Position numbers and translations under genes: made by a program | The notes under the pieces: generated by a model | What the model was told of the DNA's origin: nothing | Databases searched by the model: none | What the model saw: the letters and a program-made list of their open reading frames with translations, nothing else | Part shown: positions 9,014 to 18,934 of the stretch, piece after piece | How the letters are laid out: every line of letters begins with the position of its first letter | How positions within the stretch are numbered: the first letter of the stretch is position 1 | NCBI GenBank assembly: GCA_035551455.1 | Contig: DASZMZ010000365.1 | Coordinates: 1 to 64,000 of the forward strand | Source: Sulfopaludibacter sp035551455 | GTDB lineage: Bacteria > Acidobacteriota > Terriglobia > Bryobacterales > Bryobacteraceae | DNA: 64,000 nt | Reading direction: 5' to 3'

Positions 9014-11062
9014 ATGCTCTTCTACGCCCTTACCATTTCGCTTTCGGCCTTTCTCTTGTTTGCGGTACAGCCCATCATTGCCAAGGCGATTCTTCCCTGG
9101 TTTGGGGGTTCCTCGGCCGTGTGGAGCACCTGCATGCTGTTCTTCCAGGCCATCCTGCTACTCGGTTATGCCTATGCCCATTGGCTGCACCAGAGGCTAT
9201 CCGCCCGGAAACAGGCTATGCTCCACATCGCGGTGCTGGCGCTGAGTCTCGCCGCCCTGCCCATCATTCCCAACCCGTCCTGGCGGCATGCCGCCGTCGG
9301 CCAGCCCTCGCTCCGCATCTTGGCGTTGCTCGGTCTCACCGTGGGACTCCCCTACTTCCTGCTGTCCTCCACCAGCCCGCTGCTGCAGGCCTGGTACGCC
9401 CGCAACCATAAGGACGGCTTGCCGTACCGCCTCTTCGCCCTCTCCAACTTCGCCTCCATGCTGGCCCTGCTCAGCTACCCGCTCCTGGTGGAACCGAACC
9501 TGTCTACCAGGACTCAGGCCTGGGTATGGTCCGCCGCCTACGTCTGCTTCGCCGCCGTCTGCGCACTCACCGCTTGGCGCTCCAGCCTCCACCCCATGGC
9601 CGCGCCCGCCGCGCAAACCGCCGTGGACCACGTCCCCGAACCCCAACCCCGGCCCGCCATGCGCCTGCTCTGGCTCGGCCTCGCCGCCGCTGCTTCGGTC
9701 CTGCTACTGACGGTCACCAACCACCTCACCCAGGATGTCGCCGCCATCCCCTTCCTCTGGCTCCTGCCGCTCAGCGTTTACCTGCTCAGCTTTATCCTGT
9801 CTTTCGAATCCACCCGCTTCTACCGCCGCGGCGTCTTCGTGCCGCTGCTCTTCCTTGCCCTTGCCTTCATGGGCTATCGCCTCTGGTGGAACCACAAGGA
9901 CATGCAAATCCGCCTGGTGATCGCTCTCTTCGGCCTCGCCCTGTTGATTTGCTGCATGGTCTGTCACGGCGAACTCTCCCGTCTGAAGCCGCACCCGCGC
10001 TACCTCACCGGCTTTTACGTCACCATCTCGCTCGGCGGAGCCTTCGGCGGAGTCTTCGTCGGTCTGGTGGCCCCCAACCTCTTCCGCGGCTATTACGAAT
10101 TTCCGGCCGGTCTGGCATTCTGCGCGGCGGTCACCTTCCTGGCCTTCGCCCGCGACCTGTGGCACATGCCGCGAGTCCCGCGCTTTGCCGGAGCCGCCAT
10201 CCTGGTGGTCGCTTTCGGCGGCTACGTCTGGTGTATGGGCTATCTCATCAAAGTGATGGTCAGCGGCTATCGCGTGGTGGACCGCAATTTCTACGGCCAG
10301 CTCCGCGTCGCCGAGGAAGGCGATCCGCGCATGGAAGAGGACGCCCACCGCACGCTCATCCACGGCACCATCAATCACGGCGAGCAGATGCTGCGCGACG
10401 AGTATCGCCGCCTTCCCGTCACCTACTTCTGTCCGGAATCCGGCATCGGCCGCGCCATGCGGTCGCTCGAAGGCGCCCCCCGCCGCATCGGCATTCTAGG
10501 CTTGGGCTGCGGCACTCTGGCCGCTTACGGCAAGGCCGGCGACACCATCCGCATCTACGAGATCAACCCCATGGTCCTGGATATCGCCCAGCACCAATTC
10601 TCCTATTTACGCGATACCCCCGCGAAGGTCGAAGTGGCTCTCGGCGATGGCCGCCTCAGTCTGGATGCGGAGTCCAGCCAGCAGTTCGACATCCTGGTCA
10701 TGGACGCCTTTTCGGGCGATTCCGTCCCGGTCCACCTGGTCACCAAAGAAGCCTTCGCCATCTACTTCCGCCACCTCAAGCCCGGCGGAATCCTGGCGGT
10801 CAACGTCACCAACAGCTTCCTCAACCTGGCGCCCGTAATGGCCGGCGGAGCCGAGGCCCTCGGCAAAGTCGCCATGCTCTACCAATTCGAAGCCGACGAT
10901 TCCGAGTTCCTCTGCTTCTCCTGCAGTTGGACGCTCATCATGGACAAGTCCACCCTGGATCGACATCCGGAACTGAACAAGAAGACCAAACTCCTCCGTC
11001 CGAGGTCCGGTTTCCGCCCCTGGACGGACGACTTCTCGAACATGTACAGCATCCTGAAGTAG
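9014..11062 (+). CDS. Membrane-fused spermidine-synthase-like protein
   Basis: A 682-residue protein with an N-terminal half of many hydrophobic helices (roughly residues 1-420) and a C-terminal spermidine synthase/SAM-methyltransferase fold (about 480-650). The nucleotide-binding glycine loop is visible as GILGLGCGTLAAYG, followed by the acidic strand end IYEINP and the DAFSGDSVPVHL segment typical of SpeE-like proteins. Such fusions are common in environmental bacteria and their reaction is not established; real polyamine synthesis should not be assumed. GAGGATTAAC lies before the ATG. It converges on the ADOP permease gene across a repeat-rich gap. Confidence 0.85.
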   Translation: MLFYALTISLSAFLLFAVQPIIAKAILPWFGGSSAVWSTCMLFFQAILLLGYAYAHWLHQRLSARKQAMLHIAVLALSLAALPIIPNPSWRHAAVGQPSLRILALLGLTVGLPYFLLSSTSPLLQAWYARNHKDGLPYRLFALSNFASMLALLSYPLLVEPNLSTRTQAWVWSAAYVCFAAVCALTAWRSSLHPMAAPAAQTAVDHVPEPQPRPAMRLLWLGLAAAASVLLLTVTNHLTQDVAAIPFLWLLPLSVYLLSFILSFESTRFYRRGVFVPLLFLALAFMGYRLWWNHKDMQIRLVIALFGLALLICCMVCHGELSRLKPHPRYLTGFYVTISLGGAFGGVFVGLVAPNLFRGYYEFPAGLAFCAAVTFLAFARDLWHMPRVPRFAGAAILVVAFGGYVWCMGYLIKVMVSGYRVVDRNFYGQLRVAEEGDPRMEEDAHRTLIHGTINHGEQMLRDEYRRLPVTYFCPESGIGRAMRSLEGAPRRIGILGLGCGTLAAYGKAGDTIRIYEINPMVLDIAQHQFSYLRDTPAKVEVALGDGRLSLDAESSQQFDILVMDAFSGDSVPVHLVTKEAFAIYFRHLKPGGILAVNVTNSFLNLAPVMAGGAEALGKVAMLYQFEADDSEFLCFSCSWTLIMDKSTLDRHPELNKKTKLLRPRSGFRPWTDDFSNMYSILK

Positions 11063-11070
11063 AAGAAGAC

Positions 11071-11154
11071 AGAAGTCAGAAGACAGAAGTCAGAAGACAG
11101 GAGTCAGAAGTCGTCCCGTACACCACGGGGGCCGGCTCCTGTCTCCTGTCTTCT
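11071..11154. repeat. 14-bp tandem repeat and long-range hairpin
   Basis: Three adjacent 14-base units of the type AGAAGTCAGAAGAC cover 11071-11112. A 12-base stretch inside them (AGAAGACAGGAG, 11092-11103) is exactly complementary to CTCCTGTCTTCT at 11143-11154, and an inner stem CCCGT/ACGGG lies at 11115-11129. Sitting between two convergent genes, this could act as a transcription barrier in both directions, but there is no classical T-tract. It may equally be a dispersed simple repeat. Confidence 0.6.
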
Positions 11155-11175
11155 CTGTCTCCTGCCTCCTTCTTC

Positions 11176-13575
11176 TCACCCCTCCGCCCGCAGCGAGAGC
11201 GCCGGATCAATCCGCGTGGCTCGGCGGGCGGGCTGGTAGGCCGCCAACAGTGCGGCGCAGGGGACCGTCAGAGCGGCCGCGGCGTAGGTCAGGGGGTCCC
11301 AGCCGCTTACCCTAAAGAGCAGCGAATCCAGATATCGCGTCAACACCAGTGCGAGTCCGGTGCCCACCACCACTCCTGCTACCGACATGCCGAGCGCCTC
11401 GCCCAGCACCATGCGTAGCACGCCGGATGGCGCCGCGCCCAGCGCCAGGCGAATGCCGATTTCGCGGGTCCGCTGCCGGACCACGTAAGACAGCACGCCA
11501 TAAACGCCGATCAGTCCCAGGATCAGAGTGATCGCGGCGAATCCCGCCAGCAGCACCGTCGCCACGCGCGCGGGAGCCAGCGACGCATACAGGAAGCGAT
11601 CCACCGGACCCGACAGATTGGCCGCAATCGAGTTGTCCACCGACCAGACCCGCCGCTGCAGGGAAGGCAGCAAAGCTCCAGGATCGCCGGCCGTCCGCAC
11701 CACCAGTCCGGCTGCGCCCGGCGTCAGCCGCATCAATGGCAGATACAGTTCGGGACGGATGTCGTTGCGCAGGTTGTTGTGCTTCACGTCTCCCACCACG
11801 CCCGCAATCTCTACGGAGAGCTGGTTTCGCCCCAGCAGCAGGTGCTGCCCCACGGCGTCCTGACCCTCGAAGTAGCGCCGCGCCAGGGTCTCGGAGATCA
11901 TCACTTCAGGAGGCGCGCCGGCAGTCTCCTGGGCGCCGAAGATGCGTCCGCGCAGCAGGGGAATCTTCATGGTGGCGAAGTACTCCGGCGCGGCCCGCGC
12001 AATGAGCGATTGCGGCCGCTGCCCCGGCACGGGAATCGGCCTGCCGGCAATGGCAAAGCCGCCATCGTTCACCAGGTCCACCGGACCGAAAGGCAGCGGC
12101 TGTACCAGACTGGCGCTCTCCACTCCCGGCAGGCTGCGCACCTGCTCCAGCACCCGGCGATAGAAGGCGCGCTGCGCCGGCGGATCCGGGTAGCGCGAGG
12201 ATGGCAGATTCATCTGCCAGGCCACCACCCCGTGCGGCTGGAAGCCCGGATTCACGCTGCTCAACCGGATCAGACTGCGCAGCACCAGCCCGGCGCCCAC
12301 CATCAGCACCAGCACCGCCGCGATCTCGGCCACCACCAGCAATCGCCCCGCCCGCTTATGCGCCACACCGCTGCCGCCGCGGTTTCCACCCTCGCGAATC
12401 GCCTGTGCCAGATCGCGCCGCGCAGATCCAGCCGCCGGAGCCAGTCCGAACAACACGCCCGTGAGCAAGGACATGCCGAAGGTGAACCACAACACCTCGC
12501 CGTCCATGCCGATCTCGCGGATTCGCGGGAAGCCGGCCGGCAATTGCGCCGCCATCGCCGGCACAGCCAAAGCCGCTACCGCGAGGCCGCAGATTCCGCC
12601 TGCCAGCGCCAACACCAGGCTCTCAGTCAACAACTGGCGGACGAGCCGGCCGTCACTGGCGCCCAGCGAACGGCGCACGGCAAACTCGCGCTGCCGCCCG
12701 GCCGCATGCGCCAGCATCAGGTTCGCCACGTTGGCGCAGCCCACCGCCAGCATGAAGGCCACCGCCGCCCACAAGACGATCAGCATGTCGCGGACGTTGC
12801 CCACCAGGCTCTGCTGCAGAGAGTCGGCGCCCATATGCAGTCCGGCCATCGGAATTCCGGCGGCCAGAGTGCGCAGCTCGGCCCGCGCCTTCGCCAGCGA
12901 GACGCCCGGCCGCATTCGGGCAATGGCGTTCAGGAAGATGCTGCCGCGGCTTGCCCGGTCCTCCGCATCGAAGCTGATGGGCGCATAGATCTGGGTGAGC
13001 ATCGACGGGTAGCCCGCTTGCGGAGGCAGCACGCCTACTACGGTGTACGGTTGTCCGCTCAGGTCCAGCTTTCGGCCCAGGATGTTCGGGTCCGCGCCGA
13101 AGCGGTTCCTCCACAACGAGTCACTCAGCACGGCCACCGCCTGTCCGCCGTCGTCCTCCTGCTGCGTGAACCAACGGCCCAGTTGCGGCGCGATCCCCAG
13201 CACCCGGCTGGTGGAGGCCGACATCTTGATCCCGGGGAAGAACTCCGGCTGGCCCGCCCCGCTCAGGGTGAAACTGGCTTCGGTGTACGCGCCCACCGCC
13301 TCCAGCGATTGTGTACGTGCCTGAACATCCAGGAAATTGGCCGGAGAGTAGATGTCCTGCTGGCCGTGGCTCTCCGGGTAGATGGTCCAGAGGTTGACCA
13401 GCCTCTCGGCATGCGGGTAGGGGAGCGGCTGCAGCAGTACGCCGTTGACCAGGCTGAAGATGGCGGTATTGGCTGCAATCCCCAGCGCCAGCGTGAAGAC
13501 CGCAATCGTAGTGAATCCCGGCTTCCGCATCAGCACGCGGACGGCATAGGTAAGGTCCTGGCGGAGTGTGTCCAT
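11176..13575 (-). CDS. ADOP-type MacB-like ABC permease
   Basis: A 799-residue permease of the acidobacterial duplicated orphan permease type, that is, two FtsX/MacB permease units in one chain without a partner ATPase gene. The N-terminus reads LTYAVRVLMRKPGFTTIAVFTLALGIAANTAIFSLVNGVLL, a MacB_PCD start, followed by a periplasmic domain, three helices, a second periplasmic domain and three more helices near the C-terminus (YGVLSYVVRQRTREIGIRLALGA). The start at 13575 was chosen because the family begins shortly before LTYAVR; an upstream extension would run into the divergent promoter region. The function of ADOPs is unclear; export or lipoprotein handling is possible. Confidence 0.92.
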   Translation of the reverse strand: MDTLRQDLTYAVRVLMRKPGFTTIAVFTLALGIAANTAIFSLVNGVLLQPLPYPHAERLVNLWTIYPESHGQQDIYSPANFLDVQARTQSLEAVGAYTEASFTLSGAGQPEFFPGIKMSASTSRVLGIAPQLGRWFTQQEDDGGQAVAVLSDSLWRNRFGADPNILGRKLDLSGQPYTVVGVLPPQAGYPSMLTQIYAPISFDAEDRASRGSIFLNAIARMRPGVSLAKARAELRTLAAGIPMAGLHMGADSLQQSLVGNVRDMLIVLWAAVAFMLAVGCANVANLMLAHAAGRQREFAVRRSLGASDGRLVRQLLTESLVLALAGGICGLAVAALAVPAMAAQLPAGFPRIREIGMDGEVLWFTFGMSLLTGVLFGLAPAAGSARRDLAQAIREGGNRGGSGVAHKRAGRLLVVAEIAAVLVLMVGAGLVLRSLIRLSSVNPGFQPHGVVAWQMNLPSSRYPDPPAQRAFYRRVLEQVRSLPGVESASLVQPLPFGPVDLVNDGGFAIAGRPIPVPGQRPQSLIARAAPEYFATMKIPLLRGRIFGAQETAGAPPEVMISETLARRYFEGQDAVGQHLLLGRNQLSVEIAGVVGDVKHNNLRNDIRPELYLPLMRLTPGAAGLVVRTAGDPGALLPSLQRRVWSVDNSIAANLSGPVDRFLYASLAPARVATVLLAGFAAITLILGLIGVYGVLSYVVRQRTREIGIRLALGAAPSGVLRMVLGEALGMSVAGVVVGTGLALVLTRYLDSLLFRVSGWDPLTYAAAALTVPCAALLAAYQPARRATRIDPALSLRAEG

Positions 13576-13763
13576 GGCCGTACCCCACAGCACGCGACGA
13601 ACCGTCTCAATTACATCGGCTCTGCAATTGCCGCCGGTATTCCTCCATCCTTCCACTGTCCGAACCTGGAACGGGCCTGTCCGCTTCCGGCCAAACGGAA
13701 GACCGGGCTGCGCGTCAAATCGGAGAAGTGTATCGCGTTATCATGAAGCAGTTTGAGGTGAAC

Positions 13764-15089
13764 ATGAAGAAATTCCTGGCATTTTCGGCGTTACTGGCGC
13801 TGGCGTTTGCCGCCCTGGCCGCCACCAAAGAAGTGGTCATCCCCTTCAAGCAATTCAAGTTGAAGAATGGACTGACGGTGATCCTGTCGGAGGATCATTC
13901 CGCGCCGACTTACTCCATCGCGGTCTCCTATAACGTGGGTTCCCGCAATGAGAAGGAAGGCCGCACCGGCTTCGCCCACCTGTTTGAACACATGATGTTC
14001 CAGGGCTCGGAGAACGTGGCCAAAACGGAGCATTCCACGCTCATCTCCACCAACGGCGGCTCGCTCAACGGCACCACCGACGAAGATCGGACGCTCTATT
14101 TCGAATCGCTCCCCGCCAACCAGTTGGACCTTGGCCTGTTCCTCGAGGCAGACCGCATGCGCTCGCTCGCCGTCACCCAAGCCAACCTGGATAACCAGCG
14201 CAACGCCGTGCAGGAAGAGCGCCGCCTGCGGGTGGACAATCAGCCTTATGGCAAGACCTTCGAAGCAGTCAACGGCACAGCGTACGACAACTTCGCGTAT
14301 CGCCACTCCGTGATCGGCTCCATGGAAGATCTGAACGCCGCCAGTCTCCAGGATGTGCAGGACTTCTTCAAACGCTACTACGCTCCCAACAATGCGGTTG
14401 TGGCCATCGTAGGCGATTTCAAGAGCGATGAAGTGATGGCCAAGATGAACAAGTACTTCGGCGAGATTCCCGCCCAGCCCGCGCCACCGCAGCCAGATAT
14501 GGCCGAGCCCGCCCAGACTGCCGAGCGCCGCAAGACCCTGGAGGATTCCTTCGCTCAACTGCCCCGCATCGATATCGTCTACAAGATCCCCGCGGGCGAT
14601 ACGGCCGACTTCTACGCTCTCCGTGTGATGAGCCAGATTCTGTCCGCCGGCCAGTCTTCCCGGATGTACCAGCATCTGGTGAAGGAGCAGGAACTGGCGC
14701 AGAACGCTTTCGCCGGAGCCAACAGCCAGCGCGGTCCGGGACTGGAACAGCTAGGCGCCATGGTGCGTCCGGGCAAGGACATCGCCGCCGTGGAGAAGGC
14801 TCTCTACGCCGAAGTTGCCAAGATCCAGACCGAGCCGGCGACCGATGAGGAAATGGAAAAGGTCCACATGATCGCCCGCCGCAGCCAGGTGGCTAACGCC
14901 CAAAGCAGCCTCAACCGCGCCATCGAACTGGCGGACGCCACCGTCAACTTTGGAAACACCAACATGGTCAACGAGACGTACCAGAAGACCATCGCCGTCA
15001 CCAAAGCAGACGTGATGCGGGTGGCCAAAAAGTATCTCACGGAAAACAACCGGACGGTGATCATCACCCTCCCCAAGAAGGCTCAGTAG
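13764..15089 (+). CDS. M16 family zinc peptidase, catalytic subunit
   Basis: A 441-residue secreted M16B (pitrilysin/processing peptidase-like) metallopeptidase. After a signal peptide (MKKFLAFSALLALAFAALA) the inverted zinc motif HLFEH is present at His72, Glu75 and His76, with the distal Glu in the QEERRLRVDNQPYG region. The start at 13764 has GAGGTG just upstream; an ATG at 13743 is possible but places seven residues before the signal peptide. It forms a pair with the next gene, which lacks the zinc motif, so a heterodimer as in other M16B enzymes is likely. The pair probably acts in the periplasm on peptides. Confidence 0.93.
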   Translation: MKKFLAFSALLALAFAALAATKEVVIPFKQFKLKNGLTVILSEDHSAPTYSIAVSYNVGSRNEKEGRTGFAHLFEHMMFQGSENVAKTEHSTLISTNGGSLNGTTDEDRTLYFESLPANQLDLGLFLEADRMRSLAVTQANLDNQRNAVQEERRLRVDNQPYGKTFEAVNGTAYDNFAYRHSVIGSMEDLNAASLQDVQDFFKRYYAPNNAVVAIVGDFKSDEVMAKMNKYFGEIPAQPAPPQPDMAEPAQTAERRKTLEDSFAQLPRIDIVYKIPAGDTADFYALRVMSQILSAGQSSRMYQHLVKEQELAQNAFAGANSQRGPGLEQLGAMVRPGKDIAAVEKALYAEVAKIQTEPATDEEMEKVHMIARRSQVANAQSSLNRAIELADATVNFGNTNMVNETYQKTIAVTKADVMRVAKKYLTENNRTVIITLPKKAQ

Positions 15090-15101
15090 AGGTTCATGAA
15101 C

Positions 15102-16568
15102 ATGCGAAAATTCTGGATTTGTCTCATCCCGGTTGCTTTCCTGGCGGCGTGGGCGCAGACCCCGCCAATGCCGCAGCCCGCTGCCAGCAAGGCTGCCAAA
15201 GAGGCCTTCAAGAACAAAGCCCCGGTCTCCAAGGACGTTCTCAAGGTCAAGCTGCCCAATGCCGTCGAAATGCATCTGGATAACGGCTTGACTGTGCTGA
15301 TTCTGGAGAATCACCGTTTGCCGCAGGTCTCGATTACCATGCAGATTCGCGGCAGCGGCGGCCTGTTCGACCCGTCCGGCATGACCGGACTGGCCGGCGT
15401 CACCGCGCAGATGATGCGCGAAGGCACGGCCACGCGCTCCAGCAAACAGATCGCGGAGGAGTCGGACCGCCTGGCTGCCTCGGTGGGCGCCAGCGCCTCC
15501 ACCGATTCGCAGTTCGGCGACGTCTTCATGTCCGGCCTGACCGACAATTTCAACGATTGGTTTGCCCTGGGCACCGACATCCTGCTGCACCCCTCCTTTC
15601 CCGCCGACGAATGGACCAAGCTCAAGCAGCGTCAGTTGGTGGCTCTGCGCCAGCAGCGGACCTCGCCCACGTTCCTCGCCGCTGAGCGCTTCAGCAAAGC
15701 CGTCTACGGCGAATTTCCGGCAGCCACGGTTTCCCCCACGGCGGCCTCAGTGGAAGCCATCACGCCCGACGCCATGAAGAAATTCTGGGCGGAGCACTAC
15801 GTTCCGCAGAATGCCATTGTCGGCGTAGTGGGCGACGTGACGCCGGCCGAAATCATGGCCAAGCTGAAGGCTGCACTGGGCGGCTGGAAGAAGACGGAAT
15901 GGACTCCCAAACTGCCGGCCGACCCGACTCCCGCGGCCGGTCCCCGGGTTCTGCTGGTGAATCGCCCCGGTTCGGTGCAGACCAACCTGCTCATGGGCAA
16001 CATCGCCATCAATCGCACCAGCCCCGACTATCCGGCCTTCGTGGTGATGAATCAGGTGCTCGGCGCCGGCAGCACGGCCCGCCTGTTCAACAATCTCCGC
16101 GAGGATAAAGGCTACACTTACGGCGCCTATAGCAGCTTCACTTCGAGCGTGTTTCCCGGCCCCTGGCGGGCCAATGCCGAAGTCCGCACGGACGTGACGG
16201 AAGGCTCCATGCGCGAGTTCTTCAACGAATTCCGCCGCATCCGCGAAGAGAAAGTGCCCGCCGCCGAGCTGGAAGAGAAGAAGCGCGCGGTGGTGGCCGG
16301 CTTCGCCATGTCGCTGGAGAGCCCCTCCACGCTGCTCAATCTGGCGCTCACCCGCAAAGCTTACGGCTTGCCCCTCGACTATTGGGACACCTATCCGGCG
16401 AAGATAGCCGCGGTAACTTCCGAAGAGGTGCAGCGCGTGGCCGCCAAGTACCTCTCGCTGGATAACATCCAGATTGTGGCCGTGGGCGATGCCGCCAAGA
16501 TCAAGTCCGTGCTGGAGAAGTACGGCAAGATCACGGTCTTCGATACTGACGGCAAGGTTGTAGACTAA
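15102..16568 (+). CDS. M16 family non-catalytic partner subunit
   Basis: A 488-residue secreted M16 homologue. It has a signal peptide and two M16 halves but no HxxEH: the corresponding segment reads GMTGLAGVTAQMMREG. In the second half it keeps the partner-type signature ARLFNNLREDKGYTYGAYS, whose Arg and Tyr complete the active site of the catalytic subunit in M16B heterodimers. AGAGG at 15088-15092 is nine bases from the ATG at 15102 and only three from the ATG at 15096, which decides the start. Six bases separate the upstream stop from the first ATG, so the two subunits are co-translated. Confidence 0.92.
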   Translation: MRKFWICLIPVAFLAAWAQTPPMPQPAASKAAKEAFKNKAPVSKDVLKVKLPNAVEMHLDNGLTVLILENHRLPQVSITMQIRGSGGLFDPSGMTGLAGVTAQMMREGTATRSSKQIAEESDRLAASVGASASTDSQFGDVFMSGLTDNFNDWFALGTDILLHPSFPADEWTKLKQRQLVALRQQRTSPTFLAAERFSKAVYGEFPAATVSPTAASVEAITPDAMKKFWAEHYVPQNAIVGVVGDVTPAEIMAKLKAALGGWKKTEWTPKLPADPTPAAGPRVLLVNRPGSVQTNLLMGNIAINRTSPDYPAFVVMNQVLGAGSTARLFNNLREDKGYTYGAYSSFTSSVFPGPWRANAEVRTDVTEGSMREFFNEFRRIREEKVPAAELEEKKRAVVAGFAMSLESPSTLLNLALTRKAYGLPLDYWDTYPAKIAAVTSEEVQRVAAKYLSLDNIQIVAVGDAAKIKSVLEKYGKITVFDTDGKVVD

Positions 16569-16576
16569 CGGGTGAA

Positions 16577-17668
16577 GTGCGCGGAAAGTGGGAACAGCTT
16601 CGCAGCCTGATCGCCCGGCGCATCCGGTATAAGATCACGCGCGGCGGCGCCCTGTTCACGTTCGCCATCGTGGTGGTGGGCGTGGGCGCGGTGGTGTCGG
16701 CCAACAATCTGCTCTTCCTGATTGTGGCTGCGATGCTGTCCACACTGCTGGTCTCCGGTTTCGTCAGCCGCCTCTGCCTGGCCGCCCTGGAATTGGATTT
16801 TCAAGTGCCGGAGCACGTCTCGGCGCGCCGCGCGGTACCCGGCAAGCTCTTCGTACACAACCAGAAATGGCTGATGCCGTCCTTCTCCATCCGCGTGGAA
16901 GGCATCCGCGACCCGGCCAGCCCGACGCTGCAATCGGACGTCTATTTCCCACTGATCGCCGGAAACGCCCATCTGGAAGAGACGGTGGAAGTGCGCTTCC
17001 CCGCGCGCGGCGCGTACCGGCAGAACAGCTTCGCCTTCTCCACGTCCTTCCCGTTCGGCTTCCTGGAGAAGCAGGCGCGCGTGACCCTGCGTCGCGACAT
17101 GATCGTCTACCCGTCCATCGATCCGCAGCCCGGCTTCGAGGACCTGTTGATGGGCATCTCGGGCGAGATCGAGACCCACTATCGCGGCTTGGGGCGCGAC
17201 TTTTACCGCATCCGTCCGTACGAGGCCTTCGAGAGCGCGCGCCATGTGGATTGGAAAGCGTCGGCGCACGTGGGCAGCTTGCAGGTCCGCGAATTCGCCA
17301 GGGAGCAGGAGCAGACCGTCGAGCTGTTCCTGGATCGGGACGTATCCCACGACCTCGATCCCTGGTTCGAATATGCCCTCGAGTGTTGCGCCTTTCTGGC
17401 ATGGCGTCTGAGCACGCAGGGCGCTTCCATTTATTTCCGCTCCAACGGCTTCGATCTTCGTCAACCGGAGGACGGCGACATCTACGCCATCCTGAAATAC
17501 CTGGCGCTGGTGTACCCGCAAAGCGGCAGCGATCCGCAGCCGCCGCTCGACGATACCAGCTATAAGGTGGTCATCACGCCGTCGCCTCGCAAGTTCATCG
17601 ACGCGGGCTGGATGAGCGCGCGCATCCTGACACCCGAGGACCTTCCGACTCCGCAGCGCAATCCATGA
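16577..17668 (+). CDS. DUF58 domain membrane protein
   Basis: A 363-residue protein with two adjacent N-terminal hydrophobic segments (about residues 24-62), then a beta-rich region, and the DUF58 signature YRIRPYEAFESARHVDWKASA near residues 210-235, followed by a VWA-like region (TVELFLDRD). DUF58 proteins usually sit beside a MoxR-type AAA ATPase and a transglutaminase; neither is found here. The GTG at 16577 lies eight bases after the M16 partner gene, so it belongs to the same transcript. Function unknown; chaperone-like or envelope assembly roles are suggested for the family. Confidence 0.88.
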   Translation: MRGKWEQLRSLIARRIRYKITRGGALFTFAIVVVGVGAVVSANNLLFLIVAAMLSTLLVSGFVSRLCLAALELDFQVPEHVSARRAVPGKLFVHNQKWLMPSFSIRVEGIRDPASPTLQSDVYFPLIAGNAHLEETVEVRFPARGAYRQNSFAFSTSFPFGFLEKQARVTLRRDMIVYPSIDPQPGFEDLLMGISGEIETHYRGLGRDFYRIRPYEAFESARHVDWKASAHVGSLQVREFAREQEQTVELFLDRDVSHDLDPWFEYALECCAFLAWRLSTQGASIYFRSNGFDLRQPEDGDIYAILKYLALVYPQSGSDPQPPLDDTSYKVVITPSPRKFIDAGWMSARILTPEDLPTPQRNP

Positions 17669-17687
17669 TAGGATCGCCCTTCAGCTT

Positions 17688-18917
17688 ATGAAACGCCTCA
17701 TTTTTGCCCTTTTTGGCCTGGCCTCGCTGGTTCTGGCGCAGCCCGCGGCCAGCCCCGAGCGGCTGGCGCGCATTGACCATCTGCTCCAGCAGTACACCGA
17801 CCAGAAGAAGATCGCCGGAGCCGTCGCCCTGGTGCTGAAGGACGGCAAACCGGCGTACGAGCATGCCTTCGGTTGGAGCGACGTGGAAGCCAAACGCAAG
17901 ATGACTGCCGGCGCGCTCTTCCGCATCGCGTCCCAGACCAAGGCTTTCACCAGCACCGCCGTGCTGGCGCTGTATGAAGAAGGCAAAATTGGGCTGGACG
18001 AGCCGGTGAGCCACTTCATCCCCACCTTCGCTCATACCACCGTCGCGGTGCGCGACGATTCCGGCATGAAGACCGTACCGGCCCGGCGCGCCATCACTAT
18101 CAAGGACCTGTTGACGCATACCGCCGGAATCTCGTACGGCACCGAACCGCTGGTGCGCGACGCGTATGCCGCCAAGGGCCTGGGACCGGCCGCCGGCTTC
18201 GGCTGGTACACCGCCGATAAGGACGAGCCCATCTGCGTGAGCATGGAGCGCCTGGGCACGCTGCCCTTCGTATCACAGCCCGGCGAGGCGTTCGTTTACG
18301 GCTACAACACGGACATCCTGGGCTGCGTAGTGGAGAAGGCGTCGGGGATGCCGCTGGACGAGTTCATCCGCACCCGCATTACCGGTCCGCTGGGCCTGAA
18401 GGACACGCGCTTCTATGTTCCGCCGGCCGAGAAAGATCGCCTGGCGACCGTCTACGGGACCGGTCCGGATGGCGCGATCGTGCGGGCTCCGGAAGGTTCC
18501 AAGGGACAGGGCCACTACGTCGAAGGTCCGCGCAAGAGCTTCGCGGGAGGCGCGGGGCTCACCTCGACGGCCCACGATTACGCGCGCTTCCTGGAGATGA
18601 TCCGCAATGGCGGCGCGCTCGATGGGGTACGCATTCTGAGTCCGCGCACGGTGGCGCTGATGACCACGAATCAGTCCGGAACCCTGCATTCGACTACGGG
18701 ACTAGGCTTCGGTCTGGGCTTTGAGACCGTGGACCGTTACGGCGCCAGCGGCATGGCCGGAGTAGGCGCCTTCGGCTGGGGCGGCGCCTACGGAACCACC
18801 TATCAAGTGGATCCCCAGAGCCACCTGGTGATCGTCCTGATGATCCAAATGATCCCCAACGGCACGGACATCCAGCCCAAATTCTCAACGGCAGTTTATC
18901 AGGCGTTGGGAAATTGA
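17688..18917 (+). CDS. Serine hydrolase, class C beta-lactamase fold
   Basis: A 409-residue secreted hydrolase of the beta-lactamase/EstB type. A signal peptide ending near LVLAQPA precedes the SxxK motif Ser82-Gln-Thr-Lys85. A Tyr-rich YGYNTDILG segment follows at the position of the YxN motif, and a GAFGWGGAYGT stretch sits near the C-terminus. Family members include esterases, D-aminopeptidases and penicillin-binding-like proteins, so resistance should not be inferred. It is the last gene of the plus-strand run that starts with the M16 pair, 19 bases after the DUF58 gene. Confidence 0.9.
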   Translation: MKRLIFALFGLASLVLAQPAASPERLARIDHLLQQYTDQKKIAGAVALVLKDGKPAYEHAFGWSDVEAKRKMTAGALFRIASQTKAFTSTAVLALYEEGKIGLDEPVSHFIPTFAHTTVAVRDDSGMKTVPARRAITIKDLLTHTAGISYGTEPLVRDAYAAKGLGPAAGFGWYTADKDEPICVSMERLGTLPFVSQPGEAFVYGYNTDILGCVVEKASGMPLDEFIRTRITGPLGLKDTRFYVPPAEKDRLATVYGTGPDGAIVRAPEGSKGQGHYVEGPRKSFAGGAGLTSTAHDYARFLEMIRNGGALDGVRILSPRTVALMTTNQSGTLHSTTGLGFGLGFETVDRYGASGMAGVGAFGWGGAYGTTYQVDPQSHLVIVLMIQMIPNGTDIQPKFSTAVYQALGN

Positions 18918-18934
18918 TCGGAACGCCGGCCCTA

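Noticed and set aside
9526..11418. 630-residue plus-strand open frame
   Set aside because: Overlaps the spermidine-synthase-like gene in another frame and runs on into the ADOP gene; Arg/Pro/His-rich, no domains.
11779..13746. 655-residue plus-strand open frame
   Set aside because: Antisense to the ADOP permease; composition dominated by Arg, Gln and His; no recognisable motif.
15102..16568. Reading the second M16 gene as inactivated
   Set aside because: Absence of HxxEH is normal for partner subunits of M16B heterodimers, and the conserved Arg/Tyr segment is present.
17688..18917. Antibiotic-resistance beta-lactamase
   Set aside because: The SxxK fold is shared by esterases and peptidases; the YxN and KTG motifs of true class C enzymes are not clear.
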